From Aristolochia californica (taxonomy: Eukaryota; Streptophyta; Magnoliopsida; Piperales; Aristolochiaceae): a DNA stretch of 64,000 bases. Location: the NCBI GenBank assembly GCA_029961685.1, contig JARWKL010000011.1:6264501-6328500 (forward strand), given 5' to 3'. Positions within the stretch are counted from its first letter, which is position 1; each line of letters opens with the position of its first letter. Made by a program: the position numbers and the translations under genes. This document shows, in pieces, positions 1 through 10,479 of the stretch. The notes beneath the pieces were generated by a model. The model worked only from the letters and a program-made list of their open reading frames with translations. It did no database searches and was not told the origin of the DNA.

Positions 1-400
1 CTTCAAGCAATCAACGAAACCAAATTAACTCAGTAGCAGGGGTTGCCATAGCCCGATATTCTGCCTCGACAGAAGAGCGAGAGACAACTGATTGTTTCTT
101 ACTCTTCTAAGCCACCAAAGAATTACCAAGGAAGATACAATACCGAATAGTAGATTTTTGATCTGTCGGATCACCAGCCCAATCAACATCAGAATAACCG
201 ATGAGAATCAAATCAGAGTCGGAAGACAAAAGTAAACCATGATGCAAAGTGCCACGTAAGTAACGTAAGATACGGAGAATGGTCATCCAATGTGCGGTAC
301 GTGGAGCGGAAGAAAACTGACTAACCACATGAACAGCATAGGTAATGTCAGGACGTGTTTCCATCAAGTAAACAAGTGAACCCACCTGCTTTGATACCAT
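1..400 (-). pseudogene. Ty1/copia polyprotein fragment: end of reverse transcriptase and start of RNase H
   Basis: Read on the minus strand, the segment has the copia block around GSLVYL-x3-TRPDI followed by the RNase H start (YSDVDWAGD and KSTxxY). Beyond that, toward position 1, the frame continues through an in-frame stop into the RNase H motif with VEAEYRAMA. The catalytic Asp region of RNase H is present, but the upstream gag, protease, integrase and most of the reverse transcriptase are not. The fragment continues off the left edge of the window, and its right edge, near 400, abuts a miniature LTR element. It is a dead retrotransposon piece. The lineage cannot be assigned safely from this length. 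Confidence 0.88.
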
Positions 401-669
401 TAAGACTTGGCTTTCTGCACCTTAATTGACTAGTCTTTTCAGGTTGTATTAGTTAGGTACTAACATGGTATCAGAGCAGATTGGTCCCGTGTTCGAGTCC
501 CGCTCCCACCAAATTTGTCCCGGGTTTTTTCGGTAAAATTGTCCACGGGTTTTTCACGTGCGGGGGAGTGTTGGAATATTTGTTTGTATCGACCGGGCCA
601 GTCCTTGTATAAGATCCGTGGGGTTGCTTTCCTAACAGGTTCGAGCCTTTTAGCGCACTGGTTTCAACA
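395..669 (+). mobile_element. Miniature LTR retrotransposon (TRIM/SMART-like), 5' LTR degenerate
   Basis: A primer-binding site complementary to initiator tRNA-Met (TGGTATCAGAGCAG) lies at 466-479, directly after a segment ending in CTAACA. A purine tract (GCGGGGGAG) at 560-568 is followed directly by a 101-bp LTR at 569-669 that starts TGTTGG and ends CAACA. The internal part is only about 100 bp and has no coding capacity. The LTR-like piece before the primer site (about 395-465) matches the 3' LTR poorly. Its last 30 bases resemble the LTR tail of the 319-bp element at 24381 instead, so this may be a chimera. No target-site duplication was found. Confidence 0.6.
491..502 (+). promoter_or_regulatory. 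tRNA box B-like motif inside miniature LTR element
   Basis: GTTCGAGTCCCG lies 12 bases downstream of the primer-binding site and resembles the RNA polymerase III box B / T-arm consensus. A similar motif sits in the same place in the element at 24381. No convincing box A is seen, so Pol III activity is only a possibility. Confidence 0.3.
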
Positions 670-797
670 CCAAGGGGTTCTTCGCAATTCTTTTATCTAG
701 TTGTTTTATCCCATACGTAGTTTCTATAACACATGCATCCTCTAATAGCTCTTTTCTTATGTGGCAATCACCGATTCATTGTTGTAGTATTGTGCCA

Positions 798-1399
798 CTT
801 TCCCTTTCAGTTAAGTAGGCTCTCTTGCTGAGAATAAGGTTGTAAGTGGATTGAGTTAATCTATAGGTTCCCAGGTAGAAATTATATGTGATCCTATGGC
901 AAATGGTACCAAAGCTTTGTTGGAGGATTCGACTGCTCGGGACTCCTAGACTATCTCCAACCAACGAGCAAATGCATTATAGCAGATTTACCACTTCATT
1001 TCTTTTTGTTAATCATAGAGCATCGATAGCAGCGTTGAACGGTCTTCAGCAAGGAAGTTATTGAAGAACGGATATGGAAGAGTATTATATGACTCTCACA
1101 ATATAAATTTGTTGCAGTACATGAGCACTACACCCTTGCCCTTTGAGCTAAGTAGGATCTCTTGCTGAGAATAAGAATGCAAGTGGATTGAGTTCTTCTA
1201 TAGGTTCCGCATAGAAATTTTAAGTGATCCTGTGCCAAACAGTACAAAAACTCTACTGGAGGACTCAGCCGCTTAGGACTCCTAGATTATCTGCAACCAA
1301 CGAGCATAGGCATTGTAGTATATTTACCACTTCCTTTATTGTTTTTTTGTGAATCATAGAGCATTGATAGCAGCATTGAATAGTCTTGAGCAAGGGAGT
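798..1399. repeat. Tandem duplication, period about 340 bp, two copies
   Basis: The block at 798-1060 (from CCCTTTCAGTTAAGTAGG to the stretch ending CAAGGAAGT) recurs at 1138-1399 with scattered substitutions. The 77 bp between them (1061-1137) contain a TATGGAAGAG..ATGACTCTCAC segment that matches the start of a family X LTR. The duplication may therefore have arisen around an old LTR insertion. No coding potential is seen in either copy. Confidence 0.75.
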
Positions 1400-1567
1400 C
1401 CTCCATGTTGATGTTTGACACTTAATTTTTTTGTCAAATTTCTAGCCAATGGTATATTACCTAGTGATTTTATGGTCAATTTGTTTTATCAAATCCCTTT
1501 GCTTGATAAATTAATTTTTTATACTTGTAAGATTTTATCATTAAGGTCTCCCCTTCTTGGTGTCAAA

Positions 1568-1602
1568 CAAAAGGAAAGAAAGAAAGAAAGAAAGAAAGAA
1601 AA
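1568..1602. repeat. (GAAA)n microsatellite
   Basis: AAAGAAAGAAAG-type tetranucleotide repeat, about seven units, inside AT-rich non-coding sequence. Confidence 0.85.
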
Positions 1603-1669
1603 ATTATTCAATTTTTTTGTTAGTCTTCTAAAAATTAGAGAAATTTAGTTGGCTATTAAACCTCCAGTA

Positions 1670-2259
1670 CTTCTTCACTTTTTAATTTTTCTTTTTATCA
1701 CTTCGAAACAATACCTACAAACCCACCACCTCAAAGTAAAAGAGTCTCCCAAATATCCAACATAACCAAGTCTTTTTATTCACCCAAGTGGTTTTCTTTT
1801 TCTGAACCACCTTCAAAATAGTGAGAAGTCTCTATTCCATGCCCTAAAATTGGGCTCTTTCATGCCTTTGAAATTGAGTAGCATTCATTCAAACTATTAC
1901 TTTTTTCTTACTTGTGTTTAAAGTTTTGTCTTTTGGCTAAGATAGATTTTTCTTCTCTCGTATTTCTTTTATCCAAGTTGGGTGTCTCTGTCTTTTTTTA
2001 TTCCCAGATTGAGGGAGAGAAGTAGGAGAAGAAGTATAGAGAAAGATGTAATTGTGGTATTTGATATAACTTACAATGAAGAATTCTACTATGTTGTTTT
2101 AAAATTATTTTTATATGACCAATGAAGAACATATAAGTAAGAGGAGGATGAAAGATGAAAACTTTGCATCTTTGTAGAATTTTGCAACCCAAAGTGTTAA
2201 AAAAGAAGCCCAAGAATTTTTTCTTTGAAAATTGAAGTCAGTAACTCTAGCTTGAGTGA
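1670..2259 (+). mobile_element. Family X element B, 3' part of the internal region
   Basis: This non-coding stretch matches, in the same order and orientation, internal blocks of copies D (51540-52066) and J (40505-40820). The matches are the block about three-quarters of the way through the internal region, a tract like CCCAGATTGAGGGAG, and the segment encoding nothing that ends in a purine tract (AGCTTGAGTGAGAG, 2246-2259). An LTR-like start follows at 2260. Its 5' half is not recognisable to the left. Confidence 0.6.
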
Positions 2260-2690
2260 GAGTATGGAAGAGGCAAGTGTAAAAGAGTCTTATATGACTC
2301 CCATAGCAAAGGAGTCTAGCAAAAGGAGGTATTTTAGTTTTATCAATTCTTTGCTCTACTTTTTATTAGGAATTCTTTTATGGGTATACATGGGACATGG
2401 GCAGTTCACTTTCATTCTAATTATATATGTTCTCTTTATTGAAGAACATGTATGGAAGAGTCTCACATGATCTCATAGCAAGAAGTCATCATAGATAGAA
2501 TTATTATGGAAGGAGGTCTCATAGAAGAGTTTTAGTTTAAAGGTATTTCAATTATATTAGTCTTCTATTTTTATTTAGTTGTTCAATTATTTTTGGACTT
2601 ATCTTTTAGTGTTTAACTTTGGGTGTAACTAGGATAAGAATAGTTTAATTGTAATTATATTCTATTTATTTTTTCTATTATAAATAGAGG
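2260..2690 (+). mobile_element. Family X element B LTR, left part (split by element A)
   Basis: An LTR-like start at 2260 is interrupted at about 2340 by roughly 95 bp of other sequence. The LTR start recurs at 2437 (TATTGAAGAACATG) and runs through the conserved body to the TATA palindrome at 2673-2690. There element A is inserted, and the LTR resumes at 5497-5548. Downstream it ends in CAACA and is followed by a tRNA-Met primer site. Internal 3' sequence lies on its left and a primer site on its right, so this LTR is shared by two partial element bodies, as in tandem or recombined elements. Confidence 0.7.
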
Positions 2691-3083
2691 TGTTGAATTT
2701 GTGGAAAAGTGAAATACTTCATTGACATCAATAACTTGTTGTAATCAGAGTACATGAACCTCTATTTACAATAGAGGAAGGTAGTAGAGTCCAATTACAA
2801 TAAAACTACCCTTGTCCCAATTACGCCCAAACTCTAACATTTAAAGATAAGTCCTAACATAATTAAATAACTCAATATAGATAAAAGACAAACATAACTC
2901 AAACTAAAACTCGTCTTTGATGTGACCATAAGATAAGATACTTTTGTGAGTCCTTCTTGATCTTCCAATTGATGTGATAAGGATGTCAGCTCATGGTAAT
3001 CATTGTGGGTCCTACTTCTTATGGGCTTGGGCCCATCTTGTGGGCCTTCCTTGGTCGTGTGGGCTTGAGCTTATCTTCCAACA
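2691..3083 (-). repeat. Element A 3' LTR (393 bp)
   Basis: It runs TGTTGAAT..CTTCCAACA as read on the plus strand. A TATA-containing palindrome (CCTCTATT/AATAGAGG arms) lies at 2759-2777. The minus-strand purine tract directly adjoins at 3084. Confidence 0.93.
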
Positions 3084-3214
3084 CTCCCCCTCAAGCTGGG
3101 GTGAGAGAACAACATGAAATCCCAGCTTGCTGCAAATGATGTATAGAATATTTTTGTATAAAATGACACATCTTCCAATATGCCTTCATCTTCCAACATT
3201 CCCCCTCACGCTGT
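3084..3214 (-). other. Double polypurine-tract module in element A
   Basis: Read on the minus strand, a purine tract followed by TGTTGGAAGA-type LTR start occurs at about 3200 and again at 3084, about 115 bp apart. The same arrangement is seen in element F (55291-55406) and, with wider spacing, in J (40811-41029). Confidence 0.7.
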
Positions 3215-3378
3215 TGCATCCTTCCATGAGGCCCTACTGGCATAATATAAGTGAGAGTAAAAATCACTCCTAGCGCTAAGCCATTGCTTCATATTCCAGT
3301 CCTAATGTTGGATGTAGGTCACACTCTGTCTTCTATCAGTAGTGTGTCTATTGGCATTGCTCTGAAGTGTCCACCACC

Positions 3379-3490
3379 ATGTCCCTCCACAGAACAATGA
3401 CTCTCAAGTGGTAGGAGTCATAAAAGCCATTACATGGGGTGGTGGTGGTGGTGGTGTCCCTCCACAGGACAATGACTCTCAAGTGGTAGG
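3379..3490. repeat. Two-copy tandem repeat, period about 76 bp, inside element A
   Basis: TCCCTCCACAG[AG]ACAATGACT and the following ACTCTCAAGTGGTAGGAG occur twice, separated by a (GGT)n run. Copies F and J carry the block once. Confidence 0.7.
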
Positions 3491-3567
3491 AGGGGGGGTG
3501 TGATTGGGATGGGGGGAGGAAAGATATCATAGATGTAATAATAAGTTTTTCCGTCATGGTTCCCCAA

Positions 3568-3578
<11 letters not shown>

Positions 3579-3625
<47 letters not shown>
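3579..3625. repeat. (TA)n microsatellite
   Basis: About 23 TA units following a short TATGTGTG stretch, inside element A. Confidence 0.95.
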
Positions 3626-3629
<4 letters not shown>

Positions 3630-5017
3630 TTATTTATTTTTTACTGGGCCCATCATGGTTTCCCAACCGTGATATTTTTTTGACTGGGTAAAATAAATGA
3701 TGATATGAGGCCACCTCTTCTTCAATAATAATGTCCCCAAAGAGACATAATAGCAGCAGCTGTATATAACACGACCATCTTCCAACACATATAACACAAA
3801 CCAAATAATAAACTTTATAAAAGAACTCATGAAATAATCCGATATAAAAATTTCTTCTTAGATGCACAAACTTCATCTTTTGTGCTCCCTCTTTCTTGAA
3901 TATTTTGGTCACATAAACTTATTCACAACATAAGAAATAAAATACCTCTTTCTTCTACTTCTTCTACTCCTCCCCCTCAAGCTGGGAGGTAATGGCAGTG
4001 ATCCCAGTTTGAACCAAATATAATAGATGTAGCAATAAGCCCAAATAACAGAGATGTATAAATAAGCCCTCAAACCAGGGAGAACTGAGATATTTTTCTG
4101 ATATATCAACTCAAAAAGTGACACAAAACAATGGGCATAAATTCGGATTTTTCAATACAACAGAATACTAGCATGACCTTTGATTCTTCCAATGCGAATA
4201 TATCATTACATATATATCAGATTGACATAATTTTTTCTTTTTATTAAACTAGACTTAAATAAATTTCATAAAAGTATAACATCACTTCATAAAATATAAT
4301 TATAAGAAGATAAATAATCTGATCTATTTCTGTCTCAGTCATTTGGCCAAACTACGTACAGTTTCTCTTTTTTTTCCAGAATGACCATTGACTCTTCCAA
4401 GATCAATATCTCCTTATAAAAAAATCATACCAAGAATTGGATGAATAGGTAAGAAAATATACTTACATATCTTTCTTTTGATATATGATTATCCATATAA
4501 AATCTCTTTATTGATAGCATAAAGTACCTCAAAAGTTGAGGCTTTCTGCTGCCTCTCAAACCTCTTTTTGAATCTGACCTTTGCTGCTTCAAATATCAAT
4601 TTATCTTTGTAGGTAAATCAGATAAAAAATTGGTTGAATAGGTAAAAAAATAAACTTACAGATGTTTCTTTTTATATATATTTCTCCATATAAAGTTTAG
4701 TTCTAGATAGCTAATAATACCTCGGAATCTGAAGATTTATGCTACTGCTCGAACCTTTTGGCAATCTGACCTTTGCTAATTCAAATATCGATATCTCTCT
4801 GTAGATAACTCTGATTGGAACAAATCATTTTTATTTGGAAAGTAGACTCCAATATTTTTTTGTCAATATATATTTCGTAATATGAAAAAATCCTTATAAA
4901 GGTAAAAAAAACGCAAATAAAACTACAGGTATAGGGACAAAAAAAAATAACTACGAACCTAGGGTGTAGAGAAAAGGATCACATTACCTCCGTGAGTTGA
5001 CCAAGTCAACTCATAGA

Positions 5018-5033
5018 ACCTGCTCTGATACCA
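5018..5033 (-). promoter_or_regulatory. Primer-binding site of element A
   Basis: ACCTGCTCTGATACCA on the plus strand is the complement of the usual plant TGGTATCAGAGCAGGT site for initiator tRNA-Met. It directly adjoins the LTR edge at 5034. Confidence 0.93.
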
Positions 5034-5491
5034 TGTTGAATTTATGGAAAAGTAAAATACTTCATTGACATCAATAACTTGTTGTAATCAGAGTACATGA
5101 ACCTCTATTTACAATAGAGGAAGGTAGTAGAGTCCAATTACAATAAAACTACCCTTGTCCCAATTACACCCACTCTAACACTCAAAGATAAGTCCTAACA
5201 TAATTAAATAACTCCTAACATAATTAAATAACTCAATATAGATAAAACACAAACATAACTCAAACTAAAACTCTTCTTTGATGTGACCATAAGATAAGAT
5301 ACTTTTGTGAGTCCTTCTTGATCTTCCAACTGAAGTGATAAGGATGTCAACTCATGGTAATCATTGTGGTCCCACTTCTTATGGGCTTGAGCCCATCTTG
5401 TGGGCCTTCCTTGGTCGTGTGGCCCATCTTATAATAATCTTAGATATATGGACCTTCCTTGGTCGTGTGGGCTTGAGCTTATCTTCGAACA
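5034..5491 (-). repeat. Element A 5' LTR (458 bp)
   Basis: It is homologous to 2691-3083. It is longer because of a local duplication of the ACTCCTAACATAATTAAATA block and an extra copy of the GGCCTTCCTTGGTCGTGTGG block near its outer end. Confidence 0.92.
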
Positions 5492-5650
5492 AGAGGTTCA
5501 TGTACTCAAATTACATCAAGTAAGTTTTTCTTTTCTAGAAATTCAACATGGTATAAGAGCAGGTTTTGTGAGTTAACTTATTCAACCCAAAAAGATAATA
5601 TGATCCTTTTCTGGGTTATCATATCAAGTAGTTTTTGGTTTTGTGAGCCC
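5492..5650 (+). mobile_element. Element B LTR, right part, with primer-binding site and leader
   Basis: The LTR of B resumes at 5497 after the AGAGG duplication and ends CAACA at 5548. TGGTATAAGAGCAGG follows at 5549-5563, a one-base variant of the tRNA-Met site. The leader after it (to about 5650) resembles those of D and F. Homology then fades. Confidence 0.8.
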
Positions 5651-6049
5651 AATAAACTTATTCTCAGCAAGTTTATTAACGTTCTTAAAAGGATACCCAA
5701 ATAAACTTAAGGGTTCTAACTTGGTACCCATGAAAAAAACATCAACAAGGTTTAGTAACAATCCACAGGTTTATTATTCTCTGTAGTAGCTATTCTAACA
5801 ACCAGAAGGAAAGGATTCCCTTTCGACTCCTTGGACGAAGATGCTTTGAACTGCTCGTCCACTAAAGAGTGATTTGAATCTTTCTCCTCTCATTGGGTAA
5901 CGAGATATAAACATAAAGATGACTGGGTAAGTGGAGTCAGCAAAGGCTTCATGCCTCCTGCAAAGACAAAAAGGCTTGCAACGCACGATTTTATCTTAGA
6001 TAAAGAGAACATGGGACTGACCATTACTCTGTTAGTTTGGTTGAAATAA

Positions 6050-6447
6050 ATCAGTAGAAAAGTGAAATCTGATTCAATCGTCTCATAACAAATTTTTTTT
6101 AGGTTCTGCAACATCAATGTTGGGTGAGCTTTGGAAGCTCGAGATGCTATAGGAGGAGAGGAAACGTGAATGGCTCTGCTTGAAAGAAGAAGAAAAGAGA
6201 ACTCTGTTTCAATCAATTTCATAAAAAATTGTTGTTAGGTTCAGCAGCATTAGTGTTGGGTGAACTTTGGAAGCTCGAGCTGCTAACGAAGGAGAGGAAG
6301 CGTGAATGGCTCTGGTTGAAAGAAGAAAAAAAGAGAACTTTGTTTCAATCAGCCTCATAACAAATTGTTGTTAGGTTCAGCAGCATCAGTGTTGGGTGAA
6401 CTTTGGAAGCTCGAGACACCATCGGAGGAGAAGAAGAGTGAATGGTA
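6050..6447. repeat. 136-bp tandem repeat array, left part
   Basis: Units start at 6101, 6237 and 6373 (AGGTTCTGCA or AGGTTCAGCA), so the period is exactly 136 bp. A partial unit precedes the first. Each contains GTTGGGTGAACTTTGGAAGC and a purine-rich GAAAGAAGAAG stretch. The third unit is cut at 6447 by copia element K and resumes at 12195. 75 + 66 bp minus the 5-bp duplication restores 136 bp, which confirms the interpretation. Confidence 0.9.
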
Positions 6448-6791
6448 TGTAGGATTACTTTAATGAATTTCGAAACCATATATGAAATTCATAAACCGAA
6501 ATTGTACCTCCTGACATGGCATCCACTTCCAGCTAACAGAGCTTCTCGTCTATCATCTTCAGCGAATAGAATGTCTCATCTATCGCAGAGGCTCGTTGAT
6601 GGCAACATTCAGGCATACCTCTGCTAGACTAGACCCCCTTTTATAGCCTCTTCTCCATCAAAGGAGAGCACCAAATCGACGGAAAATCGTAAGGTTGTAA
6701 CCGAGAACCACCATCAATGGAAAACACCAACCAATGATGACGGGTCAGAGAAAACGATGGGTTACTTATGATTAAAGAAATCGAACCGTCA
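6448..6791 (-). repeat. Element K 3' LTR (344 bp)
   Basis: It matches 11847-12194 along its length, starting TGTAGGATTACTTT on the plus strand and ending ..GAACCGTCA. Confidence 0.9.
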
Positions 6792-6799
6792 TCTTCTCT

Positions 6800-7139
6800 A
6801 ACTCGTGCGCATACTTAATATGTATCATTGATTATTGATACTATAATATCCTTATACTCAAGCAAAGAAGATTAAATTACATGAATCATGGCAGTAAGTC
6901 CTTTAGAGCAAGTATTACCTTCCACATATTACAATGTAACTGTCTCCTTTGAATGAGAACCTTATGTGGCATATTTTTTTATGAATGAACTTTCATAATA
7001 CTAATTCGGGATCATCTTATATCGTCATGCTCTAAACTTTATGTTTACAGCCAAATAAGAGAAGACACAAATGAACTTAATAGAGTTTTTCATTGACAAA
7101 ATTGTGATACAAACATAAAGGGAATCTCAATTAAAAAAA
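6800..7139. other. Non-coding 3' part of element K
   Basis: AT-rich sequence between the 3' LTR and the end of the RNase H remnant. No gene seen. Confidence 0.6.
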
Positions 7140-7660
7140 TTACTTAATAGAATTGAGTCCCATATGTTCAACATGTCCCTTATAAATAGTAGGTGGTAGA
7201 CCTTTTGTGAATAGATCAACAATCATTAATCCGGTGCTGATGTGTTCCACATCCACCTTGTTTGCTTTAACATGTTCTCGAATAGCTAAAAACTTTATGT
7301 CAATATGCTTACTACGACTTCCACTCTTATTATTATTGGCCAAAAAAACTGATGCATAATTGTTGCAACAAATCCTTAATGGCTTAGAAATAGTGTCAAC
7401 AATTTTAAGCCCTGAAATAAAACTCCTCAACCATATAGCCTGTGATGACGCTTCAAAACATGCTACAAACTCTGCTTCTGTGGTAGAATTAGCAGTCAAA
7501 GATTATTTTGCACTTCTCCAAGAAATGGCCCCTCCAGCTAATAAGGAGACGTATCCCGATGTCGACTTTCTCAAATCAAGGCAGCCATCAAAATCAGAGT
7601 CTGAATATCCAATCACTTCCAGATGTTCAGATCATGTATACATAAGATTTTAGTCTTTAG
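7140..7660 (-). pseudogene. Element K RNase H remnant
   Basis: A minus-strand reading has TANSTTEAEFVA, the copia RNase H motif. CCNNYASVFLANN and RSKHIDIKFLAIREHV follow, both standard for the RNase H C-terminal half, and the segment ends after IVDLFTKGLPP. This 119-residue part is open. The N-terminal part (7500-7660) needs a frameshift. It would degrade the RNA strand of the RNA-DNA hybrid during reverse transcription if intact. Confidence 0.9.
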
Positions 7661-8420
7661 TCCCCTGAAGGCATCGCATTACTTTCTTTTCAGCTTTCCA
7701 ATGGTCCAAACCGGGATTACTTTGATATTTGCCCAACATTCCCACTGCATATGCTCTGTCAGGTCTTGTACAAACTTGAGCATACATTAAACTCCCAACT
7801 GCGAAAGCATATGGAATATTTTTCATTTGTTCCCTCTCTAAATTATTTCGTGGACCTTGTTCCAAACTTAATTTGTCACCTTTGACAATAGGTGCAACAC
7901 CAGATGAGCAATTATTCATACGATATCTTTCTAGAATTTTGTTGATATAGGCTTCTTGAGATAATCCTAATGTCCCTTGGGATCTGTCTCTATCAATCTT
8001 TATGCCTATGACATAAGCAACTTCACCCATATCCTTCATATCAAATTTCATCAAGACAAATCATTTGACCTCATGAAGTAATCTTAAATCTCTTGAAGCA
8101 AGTAGAATATCAACTACATATAGGACTATGAAAATTATTTTTCTCCCATTGACCTTATGGTATATACATTAATCCATGATATTCTCTGTAAAACCAAATG
8201 AAGAAATAACATCATAAAATTTTAAATACCACTGATGGGAGACTTGTTTTAGTCCATATATAGATTTCTTAAGTCTACAAACAGGGTGATCATTCCCCTT
8301 TGAAATGAAACCTTCAGGTTGTTTCATGCAAACCACTTCTTCTAGGTCTCTATTGAGGAAAGTCATTTTCACACCCATTTGATGTAACTCCATATCATAA
8401 TGAGCTACTAATGTCATGAT
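7650..8420 (-). pseudogene. Element K reverse transcriptase remnant
   Basis: Two minus-strand blocks are seen. 8169-8417 carries the copia segment with MGVKMTFLNRDLEEVVCMKQPEGF and YGLKQ. 7650-8054 carries MKFDMKDMGE, LSQEAYINKIL, and TRPDRAYAVGMLGKYQSNPG. The catalytic YVDD box falls between them at about 8107-8125, where the frame is broken and reads YVVD. The element is therefore not able to make an active enzyme. The residue pattern is typical of the widespread TNT1-related copia elements; the exact lineage was not assigned. Confidence 0.9.
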
Positions 8421-8539
8421 TATCTGTAATGAATCCTTCTTTGAAACAGGAGAGAAGGTTTCATGATAATCAATTCCTTCTTGTTGAGTAAATCCTTTGA
8501 CTACAAGTCTTGCCTTATATCTTTCAGTATTGCCTAAAG

Positions 8540-9222
8540 AGTTTATTTTGGTTTTAAAAACCCATTTACAACCGACGGCCTTCCCCCTTTAGACAATTCA
8601 AAAAGATCCCGGACTTGATTTTTAGCTATTGAATCTAACTCTTCCTTCATGGCATCATTCCATAATGTGGATTTTTGTCCACTCATGGCATGTGAAAACA
8701 TAATAGAATCATCTTCAGCACAAATGTCCATATCAAAGTCTTGAAAGTACACCATATTTTGAAGAGATTGTAGGTTTTCTAACTCTTGAAGATCTTCTTA
8801 ATAGTACTTTAACATTTTCAAGTTGAGAATGTTGAGTAACCTGATCTAGAGGAGTATCCTCATGATGAGATGGTTCTTCAAATATTGGTTGTACTTAAGT
8901 AATTGAATCCTGATGATTATCATGAACAACAACCAATTTATGCCAAGTTGTAGAAGGGGGTGGAATACTTGTATGCTCCTCAAAAACTAAGTTTCGAGGT
9001 TGGTTACTCCCACTAATCTCATCGTTCTCAAGGAACCTTGCATTCTTAGATTAGACAATTCTTGTCGAACGAGATGGACAATAAAATCTATATCCCTTAG
9101 AATTTTTTGCATAGCCAATGAAATAGCCAATGACATGTCCACTGACTATTCTAAAAACTAACTTTGTCTCATGTGGATTGTAAAGCCGAACTTCAACTGG
9201 ACAATCCCAAACATGTACATGC
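8540..9222 (-). pseudogene. Element K integrase C-terminus to reverse transcriptase linker
   Basis: The minus-strand piece 8543-8755 contains WNDAMKEELDSIAKN, the conserved start of the copia reverse transcriptase. The rest up to 9222 shows short integrase C-terminal blocks (FRIVSGHVIGYF, YRFYCPSR) in several frames. It is broken by stops. Confidence 0.75.
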
Positions 9223-9780
9223 CTTAAACTAGGTTTCCAACATTTCCATAACTCGAATGGCGTTTTATGAACCGCCTTGATTGGAACCTATTGAGTACAT
9301 AGACTATAGTTTTGAGAGTGTCACTCCACAAAGACAATGGGAGATTGGATTTACTAATCATACTCCTCACCATGTCCATTAATGTTCGATTTCTTCTTTC
9401 AACCACACCATTTTGAGACGGTGAGACAGGCATTGTGTATTGTGACACAATACCTTGTTCCTTAAGAAACCTTGCAAAAGGACCAAGCAATTGTCCTCTT
9501 TCAGTGTACCTTCCATAATATTCACCACCTCTATTTGACCTCACAATTTTTGTTTGTTTGTTAATTGTTTCTCTACTTCTGATTTATAGACCTTAAAAGC
9601 ATCTAGTGCTTCACTTCTATCATAAAGCAGATAGAGATACATACATCGTGTATGGTCATCAATAAAGGTAATGAAATTCTTCTGACCATTGAAACATGCA
9701 TCATAAGGACCTAAAATATCAGTGTGTATGATTTCTAAGACATTAGAAGTCCTCTTGGCACCTTTCCATTACTTGTTGGT
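9223..9780 (-). pseudogene. Element K integrase catalytic core remnant
   Basis: On the minus strand, RSNRGGEYYGRY with FLKEQGIVSQYT, SPSQNGVVERRNRTLMDMVRSM and LPLSLWSDTLKTIVYVLNR are diagnostic of the copia integrase core. In the first block the catalytic second Asp of the expected SDRGGEY is replaced by Asn. The Glu of the third motif (VVERRN) is kept. Upstream blocks for FITFIDDHTRC-like sequence lie at 9630-9680 in another frame. Confidence 0.88.
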
Positions 9781-10320
9781 TTGCTTTCCTTTAATGCAAT
9801 CCACACATGCACTAAAATTAGTAAAATCAAGAGCCTCAAGGACTCCATCATTAACTAATCCTTTAATTCTATCAATGGAGATATGACCTAATTTCCTATT
9901 CCACAACATGGAGGATTTCTTATTTATAACACTTCTCTTAATGCCAACATTAATACCATGCACAGTAGTAAGATTGCAATAAAATGTAGGGTTTAAAATA
10001 AGTTTGAACAATCCTTCTTCCAAAATCCCATTTCCAAAAAGAAAATGGTCTTTATACAAATGAAGGGAATTTCCAAGGAAATTAAAACTGAATCCAAAGG
10101 GTAAAAGTTTGGAAACTGAGATAAGGTTTCTAGAAAAAGATGGAGCATAAAATGTCCTTTCAAGGTCTAAGACAAAACCAATATTTAGGACAAGTCTGAA
10201 AGCTCCAACCGCCTCTACATGTGAATCCATCTTGTTTCCTAAAACCAATATTTAGGACAAGTCTGAAAGCTCCAACCGCCTCTACATGTGAACCCATCTT
10301 GTTTCCTGAATAGATGGAGC
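9769..10320 (-). pseudogene. Element K protease to GAG-pre-integrase remnant
   Basis: The 159-residue minus-strand reading covers the end of the protease domain (VEAVGAFRLVL) and the GAG-pre-integrase zinc region, with LWNRKLGHISIDRIKGLVNDGVL and CVDCIKGKQTNK. The HHCC zinc motif parts H..C..C are visible. A 67-bp direct duplication at 10174-10307 lies in this region. Confidence 0.85.
10174..10307. repeat. 67-bp tandem duplication in element K
   Basis: AAAACCAATATTTAGGACAA begins at 10174 and again at 10241. The two 67-bp units differ by one visible substitution (GAATCC/GAACCC), so the duplication is recent compared with the decay of the element. Confidence 0.9.
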
Positions 10321-10479
10321 AATCACATGGCGTCGGTTTTCATTGGTTCAAGAAACTTTGCATGGTGTTAGCAACATGGATTGTAGTACAGGAATCAATC
10401 CACCGATTGTTATAAGAAGCATGAGTCATATTAGATTCAAAACACACTAAGGATATGAGATTACCTTTGTTTTCAAGCC

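Larger units (their letters stand above)
2691..5491 (-). mobile_element. Family X element A: complete non-autonomous LTR retrotransposon
   Basis: The element is 2801 bp and lies on the minus strand. Both ends carry an LTR (2691-3083 and 5034-5491), and a 5-bp duplication AGAGG flanks it (2686-2690 and 5492-5496). The primer-binding site, complementary to initiator tRNA-Met, is at 5018-5033 and the purine tract at 3084-3100. The 1.95-kb interior holds no recognisable gag or pol. Removing the element rejoins the LTR of element B exactly, so A is the younger insertion. By eye the LTRs differ at about fifteen sites plus small indels. Class: non-autonomous LTR element of TRIM/LARD type, too long for a typical TRIM. 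Confidence 0.93.

Noticed and set aside
6050..6447. CRISPR-like array
   Set aside because: Units adjoin directly with no unique spacers, and the DNA is nuclear plant DNA; it is a tandem repeat.
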